A stretch of 64,000 nucleotides of DNA from an uncultured Paracoccaceae bacterium (lineage in GTDB: Bacteria > Pseudomonadota > Alphaproteobacteria > Rhodobacterales > Rhodobacteraceae): positions 248,001 through 312,000 of the forward strand of contig CANMQJ010000003.1 in NCBI GenBank assembly GCA_947500005.1. The letters run 5' to 3'. The notes beneath the pieces were generated by a model, which worked only from the letters and a program-made list of their open reading frames with translations, was not told where the DNA came from and made no database searches. A program made the position numbers and the translations under genes. Positions 39,478 through 48,200 of the stretch are shown here, piece by piece. Each line of letters starts with the position of its first letter. The first letter of the stretch is position 1.

Positions 39478-40381
39478 TCCGGGTCAAGCGCACGCCTTGT
39501 CCCTCATCTCTGGACCCGGCCAACCCCGGTGCCGCCGGACCGCGCGAGTTGCGCCGGTTGAAGGAAAAGCTCGCCCGGGGCGAGACGCTCAAGAGCGACG
39601 ACTTCCGCGCTTATGGCAGTCAGGCCGCGCGCGATGCCCTGCGCGAGATGTTCCGCGGAAAATGCGCCTATTGCGAAAGCAAGATCGCCGGGTCGCAGGA
39701 TACGGACGTGGAGCATTACCGCCCCAAGAAGGGCGTGAGGCGGATGTGGCTGGGATTAAGCACCCAGGCTACTGGTGGCTGGCGATGCGCTGGGAAAACC
39801 TGGTGCTGTCCTGCCAGCATTGCAACCAGTCACGCAGCTACCACGTCATCATCTCCGACGATCTGGAGACCGAAGATGAGCTATGGGAGTTCCTCGAACG
39901 CCAGATAAAGACCAGGGCAGGCAAACTGAACGCTTTTCCAACTGAGGGAAACGTCTGGGTGACGGACGAAGACGGGAACCTTACCACGGAAAAGCCGCTG
40001 ATCCTGAACCCCGTCCACGTGGACCCGGAGGAGCATCTGGACTGGGTCCTGTTCCAGGGCGCTTCGACCGTGCGGGCCAAGAACGGAAGCCCGGTGGGAG
40101 AGGCGACGCGCAGAATTCTCGGGCTGAACCGGCGCTGGCTGGAAGAAGACAGGCGGATTCGTCTGCTGGAGATGCGCAGACTCCGAAACCGGCTGATCGA
40201 CAAGCTGAACAAGTGGATCGAGGCTGAAACGCCAGAGATAGCAGAGATCTACCGAACCACGGCTGACGAGTATATCGAGGAACTGATGGCTTGGACTGAA
40301 GACGATCAGGCATTCGCCGGCATGGCACAGGCATTTCTTGAGCTTGTTGGGGAAGAGGTCGCGGAGATGGAAGCGCAGTAA
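39474..40381 (+). pseudogene. HNH nuclease, PtuB-like, one frameshift
   Basis: About 302 residues after restoring one base in the G-run at 39731-39733. The N-terminal part carries REMFRGKCAYCESKIAG and the HNH-type DVEHYRPKKG; the continuation in the other frame reads READVAGIKHPGYWWLAMRW, then LSCQHCNQSR, giving the second Cys pair. This C-A-Y-C-E-S ... E-H-Y-R-P-K pattern is that of PtuB, the nuclease partner of Septu. The C-terminal half (EERR, LRNRLIDKLNKWIEAETPEI) is helical. It overlaps the ATPase gene (ATGA) and is the operon's last gene. Confidence 0.75.
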
Positions 40382-40806
40382 ATCGACGTGTTTGAGTCGT
40401 GGCACTCTTGGGGAACAAAGACGAGTGTCGGGCCTGTGCCCCTGCTCGCTTGAAAGGCATCAAAGGTCAGATTTCCGCCTTTGCCATCGCCAAGAAAGGG
40501 CCAGAAGAAGTTCATGCGCGAAGGGTGCGATAGGATCGTCTACACGCAGTCGAGGCGTATTACGCGGACCAAGGTGCAAAACCGGGTGCAACACGTTTTG
40601 TCCATGTTCATTTCGACCAATAGAATAAGGCTTCTCAAGACTCGACGGCACCATCCATCATCGGGGCCGTCGACAGTCTAGCGTTTTGATCTATCTTCAT
40701 TTCTTATGTATCTTCAAACGGTTGGCGGCGGATGCTGCTACGCTGGACTACGCCCCCAATATCCCCGCCTCTGACCCTCTACGACGACGCATTGCGCACA
40801 GCGCGC
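40382..40806. other. Gap between the defence locus and the integrase relic
   Basis: No gene is recognised in these 425 bp. The GC content is lower than around it. A perfect 8-bp hairpin TCGACGGC/GCCGTCGA (40642-40649 with 40666-40673) could end the defence transcript. GTGCAAAACCGGGTGCAACACG at 40574-40595 contains a short direct repeat (GTGCAA) and lies where an integrase promoter or attachment site might be, but no matching copy was found on the other side of the island. Confidence 0.4.
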
Positions 40807-41079
40807 ATGAAAATGGCCTCCATCACCAAGCTTCCCTCCGGTGCTTGGCGGTCCAGGTCAGACGAAAGGGCCGCTACGCGAGCGATACGTTCTTCCGCCG
40901 CGACGGCGCCCATCGTTAGTCCGCCAGATGGAAACCCGGGTGGATCAGGGGCTGGCGCCGAACAAGTCGTCCGTCTCCTGCCTGACCACCTTCGGCGATC
41001 TCATCGACCTCCACATAGTCTATATGTGCGAGGTAGGCAAACCGCCGCGTCGCAGCAAGGCCGTCACGCTCCCGCGGGT
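40807..41079 (+). pseudogene. Tyrosine integrase, N-terminal relic
   Basis: Spliced across three frames this reads MASITKLPSGAW | RVQVRRKGRYASDTFFRRD then GAHR | VRQMETRVDQGLAPNK, followed by SSVSCLTTFGDLIDLHI and VGKPPRRSKAVTLPR. That is the arm-binding N-terminus and start of the core-binding (SAM-like) domain of a phage-type tyrosine recombinase. Frame changes are near 40849 (a G lost from GGG) and at a TAG at 40915-40917 where TGGG is expected. The sequence stops at 41079, exactly where the converging RTX gene ends, and the catalytic domain is absent. It shows that the island was once integrase-driven. Confidence 0.7.
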
Positions 41080-43509
41080 TTACGCCAAAAGGTCGAACAC
41101 CTCGCCACCGATCTGGAGGTTGATGCTGGATTGCCCTTCGCCATCGACAAGCGCCCACATGATCTGTCCTGTCGGGCGATAGATCACGAACGCTTCCTGG
41201 ACATCGTCGTCGCCTGAGCGGTCCCCGTCGGGGGTGGCGGTGTGCGCGAGGTTTACCTGGAACTGGTCCCGGGTTGCCTCTGCATTGCCGAAGACCAGCA
41301 CGTCGCCCTCGGCAGAGGCATAGTCCTGCACCCAGTCCGAGCCGTGGTCGAAGACGCCGAGGTGAAATATATGATCCGCCCCGTCGCCTGCATTGATCCG
41401 GTCGTATCCGAAACCGCCATTGATGAAGTCCCGGCCAGCGCCGCCGTATATCAGGTCGGAAAGCGCGCCGCCGCTCAGCACGTCATTGCCCTCCTGTCCC
41501 TGGAGTTCATCGGCGCCGAAGCCGCCCGAGATGGTATCGTTGCCCTCCTGACCGAACACCTGATCATTTCCGTATCCGGCATCGACGCTGTCATTGTCCG
41601 CCCCGGCAAAAATCACGTCGCGAAGGTCATCCTCGGTCTCGCCGCCCTGGATGACGTCGTCCCCGTCGCCGCCCAGAAGAGTATCCGAGCCCTGGCCGCC
41701 GTGGATCGTGTCATTGCCGCCGGCGCCATCGAGACGGTCATCTCCAAGCCCGCCCTGCAGCAGGTCATTCGTGTCGCCGCCCGTCTCGTCCATGTCGAAG
41801 AAGCCCGCGCGCACCAGCGCCTCTTCGGCGTTCAGGATCCGGTCGGTGAAGACGAATTCCTCTATCCCCGTCGTCTCGTGGCGCTCGGCGTCGCGGAGGA
41901 TGGTGATCAAGTCTCCGGTCTCGTCGCTTTCGAACGTGTAGGCCGCCACGGGACCGGTGAACCAGGCGGAATCGTCGCCATCGCCGCCATCCAGCATGTT
42001 GGTGCCGGGACCGCCCGAGAGGAAATCATCGCCAGCGCCGCCATCGAGCGTGTCGTTGCCCTCGCCGCCCTTCAACCGGTCGGTATCGTCCGAGCCGGTC
42101 AGGCTGTCATCCCCGCCCAGGCCATCGACCGCCTCGGGGCCAGCCAGGGTTTCGGTGTCATCGCCCTCCGTCAGGGGGCGGAAATCCACCCTGGCATATT
42201 CCTGGAAATGGCGATCCTGCGACAGCGCCTGGACCAGGAAGGTCCCGTCATCCTTGACCAGGATATCGGCCCCCGGCGAACCGTTCTCCATCGAGAAAAT
42301 GACGTCTCCCGGGCCTTCGGGGGTCCCGGTCTCGTCAAAGAACCTCAGATGCAAGTCGCGTCCGTCGTTCTGACTGTAATCGACCGCAGCGATGCCCACG
42401 CCGCCGCCCGGCAGAAACTCTATGTCGTTCCAGTCGCGCATCCGATCCAGAACCGCCGGTTCACCGATGGGTTGCCCGTCGGCATCGAAACGGCGCAGCG
42501 TCAACTCCTGCGTCCAGCTGTCACCGATCGTCACTTCGGTTCGCGTCACCAAGGCGAAACTGCCATCGGGATAGGTGATCGTGTCGAGTATCCGGTCGAA
42601 CTGGCCCAGGTCAAAGACATTTCCGGTGGGCGTGCCGTCAGCGCCGAGCTTTTGCGCGAAAAAGTCTTCGGTGGCGATGCCGTTCTCGATCTGTTGACGA
42701 CCCCAGATCAAGAGCAGCGCCTGTCCGGGCAGTTCCAAAACGCCTTCCGAGAGCAGGGTCGTGTACGGGCCCGTTCCGTCACTTACGGTTGTCGCCACAG
42801 TCCGGATGGGCCCGGCGATGCCATCGGTCCCGATCAGCTGAACCTGAATGCTGCTGGTGGTTTCATCAAATTGCGGAGGATTGGTTTGCCTTTCGTTCCA
42901 TGTCGCGAACACCCGTCCGTCGCCGAGAAAGCCGATATCGGTCGAGTAAGTATTAACCGATGCGGGCAATTGATAGGCCTCCGCGACCGGCGTTCCATCC
43001 GGCCCGAAAAGCTGGACCGAAGGGACTCTGTCCTGCGTGTTCTGGGTGATCAGGGCAAAGCTTCCATCCGGGTTCGAAACGGTCCTGTGGACCTCGAACG
43101 CTCCGAACGGCTCGTACTGGTGCAGCGTCACCGGTTCGGTCAGCGCACCGGAATCGGGCGAATACAGCATGGTCTGAAAGTTGCTCTCGCTGCGCAATTC
43201 GGAGTTGGTCTGCTGAACCTCGATGATGATCCGCGCCCGGCCATCCGCAAGGGCATCCATGTTCACGGACCCCAGGTAATATTGCCCCAGCGCATCGAAG
43301 GGCCGGGCGACCGCGCCCGCGGATTCGCCAGTGGGCAGCAGGGTTTCGATAAAGGTGTTGTCACCCTCCGAGCCCGATCCGGAGAAGAACCGGACAAAGC
43401 CATCATCGCCCAGCAGCAGCAGACGCGTCTGTGTTCCGAAATAATCCCCCTCAGGGGTGGAGATCGTGATCTGCGGACCGCGTTGCGAAAAATTCAAAGT
43501 ATCGGGCAT
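41080..43509 (-). CDS. RTX-type calcium-binding protein, predicted type I secretion substrate
   Basis: 809 residues without an N-terminal signal peptide. The first ~450 residues are a repetitive beta-rich part with spaced PDGSFALIT-like segments (propeller-like). From about 455 to 710 there are hemolysin-type nonapeptide repeats (GGEGNDTLDGGAGDD, GGDGDDVIQGG and others) that bind calcium outside the cell. The C-terminus (after HIFHLGVFDHGSDWVQDY) ends in GGEVFDLLA, typical of a type I secretion signal in this family. No T1SS genes are adjacent. It is strongly acidic, as expected for an exported RTX protein. Adhesin, enzyme or surface-layer role unknown. Confidence 0.85.
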   Translation of the reverse strand: MPDTLNFSQRGPQITISTPEGDYFGTQTRLLLLGDDGFVRFFSGSGSEGDNTFIETLLPTGESAGAVARPFDALGQYYLGSVNMDALADGRARIIIEVQQTNSELRSESNFQTMLYSPDSGALTEPVTLHQYEPFGAFEVHRTVSNPDGSFALITQNTQDRVPSVQLFGPDGTPVAEAYQLPASVNTYSTDIGFLGDGRVFATWNERQTNPPQFDETTSSIQVQLIGTDGIAGPIRTVATTVSDGTGPYTTLLSEGVLELPGQALLLIWGRQQIENGIATEDFFAQKLGADGTPTGNVFDLGQFDRILDTITYPDGSFALVTRTEVTIGDSWTQELTLRRFDADGQPIGEPAVLDRMRDWNDIEFLPGGGVGIAAVDYSQNDGRDLHLRFFDETGTPEGPGDVIFSMENGSPGADILVKDDGTFLVQALSQDRHFQEYARVDFRPLTEGDDTETLAGPEAVDGLGGDDSLTGSDDTDRLKGGEGNDTLDGGAGDDFLSGGPGTNMLDGGDGDDSAWFTGPVAAYTFESDETGDLITILRDAERHETTGIEEFVFTDRILNAEEALVRAGFFDMDETGGDTNDLLQGGLGDDRLDGAGGNDTIHGGQGSDTLLGGDGDDVIQGGETEDDLRDVIFAGADNDSVDAGYGNDQVFGQEGNDTISGGFGADELQGQEGNDVLSGGALSDLIYGGAGRDFINGGFGYDRINAGDGADHIFHLGVFDHGSDWVQDYASAEGDVLVFGNAEATRDQFQVNLAHTATPDGDRSGDDDVQEAFVIYRPTGQIMWALVDGEGQSSINLQIGGEVFDLLA

Positions 43510-44141
43510 AGCTGAAATTCATCCTCAAAAGGGGTCCAATTATTGCTGCGGCGCTTACAATCTCTGGAGTGTAAGTTTGGCCACCCCAGCGACCAACTTC
43601 GTTCGGGACTTCTGCTCGCCAAGGCGGTGAGCAGAAGGCCTTCGTAATCTGTTGTCCGAAAAGCTGCCCGGTTGCGTGCGCCGCACCAGGAACGATCCGA
43701 AGTGTCGGAAATGCCGACGTTGGGCCGTTCTCCTCTCGCCCGATGGTTCAGATACTCTGACCCTGATCGATGGCACCGCGCAAGATGAATTCACAGTCTG
43801 AGTTCATTCGGATCAGGCCAGTCTTTCCCGGGCGCCGCACTCGCGCCGTATCGAAATCGAGGGCCTCACGCGTCTGTCCTGGCACAAGGACGGTGGCCGA
43901 ACTGGGGCCGACAGTTCCGGCCAAACTCTCAGGACAGCGTGCGATCCAGAAGCCCCTTGGCGAGGACAACATCATCGACGAAGGAGTCGTCTACCGGGAG
44001 TTCAACGGCGCTGCTGCCGCGACAGCGGCACGGACCTGACCAGCATGGCAGCGCCTCGATCATTTCAGGAAACCTGGATCGACCAGCCCTTCATCGAGCC
44101 GGGAAAGCCGGTTTGCCAGATGGTCGGGGACGCCTACGCTC
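43510..44141. other. 632-bp gap upstream of the RTX gene
   Basis: No convincing gene. The bases just before the RTX start (43510-43560) probably hold its promoter. Short open frames exist on both strands (for example 43770-44039 plus, 43748-43975 minus, 44045-44179 plus, reading MAAPRSFQETWIDQPFIEPG) but none matches a family I know and they overlap one another. The segment may be degraded coding DNA at the edge of the mobile region. Confidence 0.4.
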
Positions 44142-44720
44142 TCAGCGCAATTCTTCCGACAGATCCCGACGCGGTCTGATCGCCTCCGGCAGATCTGTCT
44201 TTCTTGCTCCGTTCGCGAGGTCGATGGCCCCGTGCCAAAGGTCGTGGGCGCGCAGGAGGGGGAGGTTTCTCACTGGAATCGTTTTCCCGCCGATCTCAAG
44301 TTCACGCTTCCAGCCTTCGGGTGAGAGGTCGCGAAATTCCACGTTGAGATGGACGTCGCTGTGATGAAAGAGACCGCGCAGCGCCCTGACGGGCAAGGTT
44401 ACGGCCAAGTCGATATCGGGGGCCCAGGCCGCCTCTTCCCCGGTCAGGTCCTCGCGCAGGGATTTGAGCGCGATCGCCATTTGCCGGGCGCGGAAACTGA
44501 TCTCGGCCACGAGACACGCACGGGTCCAACCAACGCGCCGCGACGGACCCGCGAAATCGTCATCCCGCAACTCGTTCAGCTTGCGCGCGAAGAACGCCGC
44601 CCCCCGCCGCGCGAGGAGCAGCTCCTCGGCAGGCGCGGTCTCGGCGTCATAGCGCGCCCCCGCACCCTGTCGCGCTCGCAGGGCGGCGCGGGCGGCGCTG
44701 TCGGTCCCGGCCCGCGGCAT
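44142..44720 (-). CDS. DinB/MDMPI-superfamily protein, probable maleylpyruvate isomerase
   Basis: 192 residues from the ATG at 44720 (TGATG overlap with the gentisate dioxygenase stop). The four-helix pattern with LRDDDFAGPSRRVGWTRACLVAEISFRARQ and a C-terminal LRAHDLWHGAIDLANGA resembles the N-terminal domain of mycothiol-dependent maleylpyruvate isomerases, and the operon needs exactly that step (maleylpyruvate to fumarylpyruvate). In characterised members the helix reads GHVLAH with a metal-binding His; here that position is Glu, and a His appears in the later motif, so the metal ligands may be rearranged. Proteobacteria more often use a glutathione-type NagL, which is absent. Assignment rests mainly on context. 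Confidence 0.6.
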   Translation of the reverse strand: MPRAGTDSAARAALRARQGAGARYDAETAPAEELLLARRGAAFFARKLNELRDDDFAGPSRRVGWTRACLVAEISFRARQMAIALKSLREDLTGEEAAWAPDIDLAVTLPVRALRGLFHHSDVHLNVEFRDLSPEGWKRELEIGGKTIPVRNLPLLRAHDLWHGAIDLANGARKTDLPEAIRPRRDLSEELR

Positions 44721-45823
44721 CACTCGCGGCCTTCGACCTTGTGCCGCATGAAGTTCAGCCGCTCCATGATGGGCGCGTCCGAGAAGGCGAACAGGTCGAA
44801 CTGCGTCTCGGCCCGAAGCGACCACGGAATCCACGAGGGCACGACGAACATGTCGCCCTTTTCCAGCTCATGGGTCTCGCCGTTCAGCACCACGGCGCCC
44901 TTGCCGTCGAACACCTGGAAGACGTTCGAGCCCACGTCCTGCCGGGTCGGCGTCTCGACACCTGCGCGCAGGCGGTGGAATTCGCAGCGGATGGTCGGCA
45001 TCACGTCGCCGCCGGTCGTCGGGTTGACATAGCGGATCGCGGCGTGGCCCTGCCCCACCGTGGCGGGCTGGCCCTCGTCCTCGAGCAGCAACTGCTCGGT
45101 CAGCGCACGGTCGGTGAACTCCCAGCGATAGGCGCCGATGGGCGAGGCGATTGTGTCTTGCAATTGCGACAAGGGACGCAGGCCCGGATGGCACCACAAC
45201 CGTTCCCCGCGCGAGAAGTTGGGCGTGGCGTAATCCGTCACCCGATCCGAGCCGAACTCGAAAAAACCCACATCCATCTGCTGACTGAAGGGAATGTCCA
45301 GCCCGTCGATCCAGGCCATCGGCGCGTCCCGGTCGTTGTGGTGGCCGTGGAAACACCAGCCCGGCGTCAGCAGCAGATCACCCCGCGACATCCGCACCGG
45401 ATCGCCGTTGACCACCGTCCAGACCCCCTCGCCCTCGACGACGAAGCGAAACGCGTTCTGGCTGTGCCGGTGTTCGGGCGCGGTCTCGCGCGGGCCGAGA
45501 TACTGGATCGCGGCCCAGAGCGTGGGCGAGACATAGGCGTTGGGCGCCAGCCCCGGGTTGGCCAGCCCGATGGCGCGCCGCTCACCGCCCCGACCGACCG
45601 GCACCAGCTCGCCGGATTTCTCGGCCAGCGGCAGCAGGGTGGACCATTTCCACACGAAAGGAACCGCCCTGGACTTGGGATGCATCGGCATCAGGTCGCC
45701 GGTCTGTGTCCAGAGCGGAATCAGGTGATTATCCTCGAACCCCTTGTAGAGCGCGCGCAGTTCCGGCGTGTCCTCGGGCTGCATGCTGTGTTTCACGGTG
45801 TCGTGGGACAATTCTTCGTTCAT
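44720..45823 (-). CDS. Gentisate 1,2-dioxygenase
   Basis: 367 residues, a bicupin. The N-terminal cupin has EHRHSQNAFRFVVEGEG with the iron-binding His pair and GWCFHGHHN with the third His; the second cupin is ETPTRQDVGSNVFQVF and VPSWIPWSL, lacking the ligands, as usual for class III gentisate dioxygenases. It opens the ring of gentisate with O2 to give maleylpyruvate. AGGAGG precedes the ATG by five bases. It lies between fumarylpyruvate hydrolase and the isomerase in the five-gene operon. Confidence 0.93.
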   Translation of the reverse strand: MNEELSHDTVKHSMQPEDTPELRALYKGFEDNHLIPLWTQTGDLMPMHPKSRAVPFVWKWSTLLPLAEKSGELVPVGRGGERRAIGLANPGLAPNAYVSPTLWAAIQYLGPRETAPEHRHSQNAFRFVVEGEGVWTVVNGDPVRMSRGDLLLTPGWCFHGHHNDRDAPMAWIDGLDIPFSQQMDVGFFEFGSDRVTDYATPNFSRGERLWCHPGLRPLSQLQDTIASPIGAYRWEFTDRALTEQLLLEDEGQPATVGQGHAAIRYVNPTTGGDVMPTIRCEFHRLRAGVETPTRQDVGSNVFQVFDGKGAVVLNGETHELEKGDMFVVPSWIPWSLRAETQFDLFAFSDAPIMERLNFMRHKVEGRE

Positions 45824-45865
45824 GATGTCCTCCTGGGTTGAATGGGGCGCGAGTCCCTCAGTGTC

Positions 45866-46561
45866 TCAGCCGCGCGGCCCGATCCTGGTCTCGATGGAGC
45901 CGAGCCCCGCTATCGACACGGTGCAAACATCACCCGCGACCAAGGGGCCGACGCCGGCTGGCGTGCCGGTCATGATCAGGTCGCCGGGCCGCAGCGTGAC
46001 CGAACGCGACAGGATCGAGACGATCTCGGGCACCGACCAGATCAGCTCTGCCAGATCGGCATCCTGCCTCACCTCGCCATTGACCGACAGCTTGATCGAT
46101 CCCTTGTCGGGATGGCCCACCGTCTCGACCGGGTGAACCGGCCCGATTACTGCCGACCGGTCGAACCCCTTGCCCATGTCCCAGGGCCGGCCCTTGTCGC
46201 GCGCGGCCAGCTGGATGTCGCGTCGCGTCAGGTCGTTGCCCACGGCATAGCCCCAGACATGGTCCAGCGCCTCCGCCTCGGCGATGTCGCGCCCGCCGGT
46301 TCCGATCACGGCCACCAGCTCGGCCTCGTAATGGAGGTTTTCCGTCTCGGGCGGATAGGCAACCGTTTCGCCATCGCCCACCACCGCATCGGCGGGCTTG
46401 GTGAAGAAGAAGGGCGGCTCGCGGTCGGGGTCCCTGCCCATCTCGCGCGCATGGGCGGCATAGTTGCGCCCGACGCAGAAGATGCGGCGCACGGGAATCC
46501 GGGCGTCGCTATCGGCCACGGCCACGCTGGACGTCGGCATGGGATCGAAGATGTAGGTCAT
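45866..46561 (-). CDS. Fumarylacetoacetate hydrolase family, probable fumarylpyruvate hydrolase
   Basis: 231 residues with the FAH-fold catalytic core: IFCVGRNYAAHAREM at the start (metal/His region), FFFTKPADAVVG, LHYEAELVAVIG with the metal-binding Glu pair, and GNDLTRRDIQ; the C-terminal LIMTGTPAGVGPL is the family signature. In this operon it should cleave fumarylpyruvate into fumarate and pyruvate (NagK role). The start overlaps the ligase stop as ATGA. Short relatives of this type also include oxaloacetate decarboxylases, so context decides the call. Confidence 0.82.
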   Translation of the reverse strand: MTYIFDPMPTSSVAVADSDARIPVRRIFCVGRNYAAHAREMGRDPDREPPFFFTKPADAVVGDGETVAYPPETENLHYEAELVAVIGTGGRDIAEAEALDHVWGYAVGNDLTRRDIQLAARDKGRPWDMGKGFDRSAVIGPVHPVETVGHPDKGSIKLSVNGEVRQDADLAELIWSVPEIVSILSRSVTLRPGDLIMTGTPAGVGPLVAGDVCTVSIAGLGSIETRIGPRG

Positions 46562-48183
46562 CGTGAGTTCCTTGTGTTGCTGCCCAATTGCACCAGCGCC
46601 TGCCGGTCGATCTTGCCGGTGCCGGTCTTGGGCAGGTCCACGACATAGTCGAACTGGCGCGGCGCCTTGTAGGGGGTCAACCGTCCCTTGACGTAATCGC
46701 GCAATGCCGCGCCGGTCTCGTCGTGCGCGGCAATCCCGGGTTTCAGGCTGACCACCGCGCGCAGCGCCATGCGGCGATCGTCCATCTCATGGGCCAGAAC
46801 CGCGCATTCATGCACGTCGGGATGTTCGTTCAGGCAGCGTTCCACCTCCAGCGGCCAAACCCATTGGCCGGAGACCTTGATCAGGTCGTCGGCGCGGCCC
46901 TGGAAGTAGTAGTAGCCGTCCTTTTCGAGGAAACGGTCGCCGGTATAGAGCCACTCGCCCCGCATGGTCTCGGCCGTCTTGTCGGGCCGGTTCCAGTATT
47001 GCGGGGCCGTGGAATGACCCCGCACCAGCATCACGCCTTCCTCGCCCGGCCCGGCAAGGTCGCCCTCGGGCGTTTCCAGCCGGATTTCGTAGCCCGGGAC
47101 CCGCGCGCCGGCAGCACCAAGCCTGTGATCGTCCGGCGCATTGGAAAGATAGACATGCAGCACCTCGGTCGATCCGAGCCCCTCGGTCGGGCCGTGGCCG
47201 ACGAGCCTTTTCCACGCCGAATACACCTCTTCAGACAGGATCTCGGCCGCCGACATCGACTGCCGGATCGAGGAGAGGTCGCGCGCTTCGATCCCCTCGG
47301 CGCGGCAAAGCGCGGTGAACAGGGTCGGCAGGCCGAAAAACACGGTCGGGCGATAAGTCTCAATCGCATCGAGGACCGTCTCGGGCAGTGGCCGCCCCGG
47401 CTTCATCAGCGTGCTCGCCCCGACGCAGAAGGGAAAGACCAGCGAATTTCCGAACCCGTAGGCGAAATAGGCCTTGGGCACGGAATAGCAGATGTCGTCG
47501 GGCCGCAGCCGCAGGACATGCGCGCCAAAGCTCTGCTGGATATAGGCCATGTCGTGATGCAGGTGCACGATCCCCTTGGGCCGCCCGGTGGAGCCCGAGG
47601 AGTACATCCAGAACGCCATGTCGTCGGGGCCGGTATCGGCCGCCTCCAGCGTATCGGCCTGACCCTCGAGGAACGCCGCGGCCGGAACCGCGCCGGCCCC
47701 CGCCTCACCATTGGCGACGATCACGGTGGTCAGCCCGGTGCCTTGCTGCGCCTCGTCGTTGAACACGTCCAGAAAGGCCGCCTCAACAAGAGCGACCCGC
47801 GCCCCACTGTCCTTGAGAAAGTAATTCAGGATATCCGGTTTCGTCTGCGTGTTCAGAAGCACAGGCACGAACCCCGCGCGCACCGCGCCGTAGAAGGCCG
47901 CAGCAAAGACCGGCGTATCGTCCAGGAAGAACGCGATCCGCTCGCCTCGGGACAGACCCGCCGCGATCAAGGCATTGCCCCAGCGCGCGGCTTCTGCGAT
48001 CAGTTCGCCGTAGCTCATCGCCCTGGCCGGACCGATCACCGCGGTCCTGTCCGGGTTGCGCTCGAGGTTCTGCCACAAAAGCGCCGCGCAGTTCGGATGC
48101 GCCGCCTTGTCATACCCGATTTCCTCCGCCCCCGGCGGCGTGCCGGTGACGGGATCGGTTATCTCAACTTTCGCCCCGGCCAT
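46558..48183 (-). CDS. Benzoate-CoA ligase family protein (salicylyl-CoA or related aryl-CoA ligase)
   Basis: 541 residues from the ATG at 48183, with GGAGGGGA just upstream; the in-frame ATG at 48201 overlaps the monooxygenase stop. ANL motifs: WMYSSGSTGRPKG (P-loop), SVPKAYFAYGFGNSLVFPF (aryl-acid pocket region typical of benzoate-CoA ligases), GSTEVLHVYLSN, YTGDRFLEKDGYYYFQGR and catalytic Lys in KTGTGKIDRQAL. It should activate a benzoate-type acid to its CoA thioester. With the FAD monooxygenase and gentisate dioxygenase next door, salicylate (or anthranilate/3-hydroxybenzoate) is the likely substrate; that choice is inference. Confidence 0.82.
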   Translation of the reverse strand: MAGAKVEITDPVTGTPPGAEEIGYDKAAHPNCAALLWQNLERNPDRTAVIGPARAMSYGELIAEAARWGNALIAAGLSRGERIAFFLDDTPVFAAAFYGAVRAGFVPVLLNTQTKPDILNYFLKDSGARVALVEAAFLDVFNDEAQQGTGLTTVIVANGEAGAGAVPAAAFLEGQADTLEAADTGPDDMAFWMYSSGSTGRPKGIVHLHHDMAYIQQSFGAHVLRLRPDDICYSVPKAYFAYGFGNSLVFPFCVGASTLMKPGRPLPETVLDAIETYRPTVFFGLPTLFTALCRAEGIEARDLSSIRQSMSAAEILSEEVYSAWKRLVGHGPTEGLGSTEVLHVYLSNAPDDHRLGAAGARVPGYEIRLETPEGDLAGPGEEGVMLVRGHSTAPQYWNRPDKTAETMRGEWLYTGDRFLEKDGYYYFQGRADDLIKVSGQWVWPLEVERCLNEHPDVHECAVLAHEMDDRRMALRAVVSLKPGIAAHDETGAALRDYVKGRLTPYKAPRQFDYVVDLPKTGTGKIDRQALVQLGSNTRNSR

Positions 48184-48200
48184 GTCCCCTCCCCTTTCCA

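Noticed and set aside
37427..40381. Single 984-codon frame taken as one HNH-ATPase-HNH protein
   Set aside because: The middle (about 39400-39740) is read out of frame. Correcting one base ends the ATPase at a TGA overlapping a proper ATG, so there are two genes.
40654..40668. Possible attR: TCCATCATCGGGGCC resembles the dusA 5' segment TCCATCATGGGTGCC
   Set aside because: Only eight contiguous bases match, it lies inside a hairpin and on the wrong side of the integrase relic; too weak to call.
41242..43515. 757-codon plus-strand open frame opposite the RTX gene
   Set aside because: Antisense shadow of the repeated GGxGxD coding sequence; no domain.
44045..44179. Small plus-strand open frame (44 codons, MAAPRSFQETW)
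   Set aside because: No family match, overlaps the isomerase gene end and has no clear ribosome site; kept only as a note in the gap entry.
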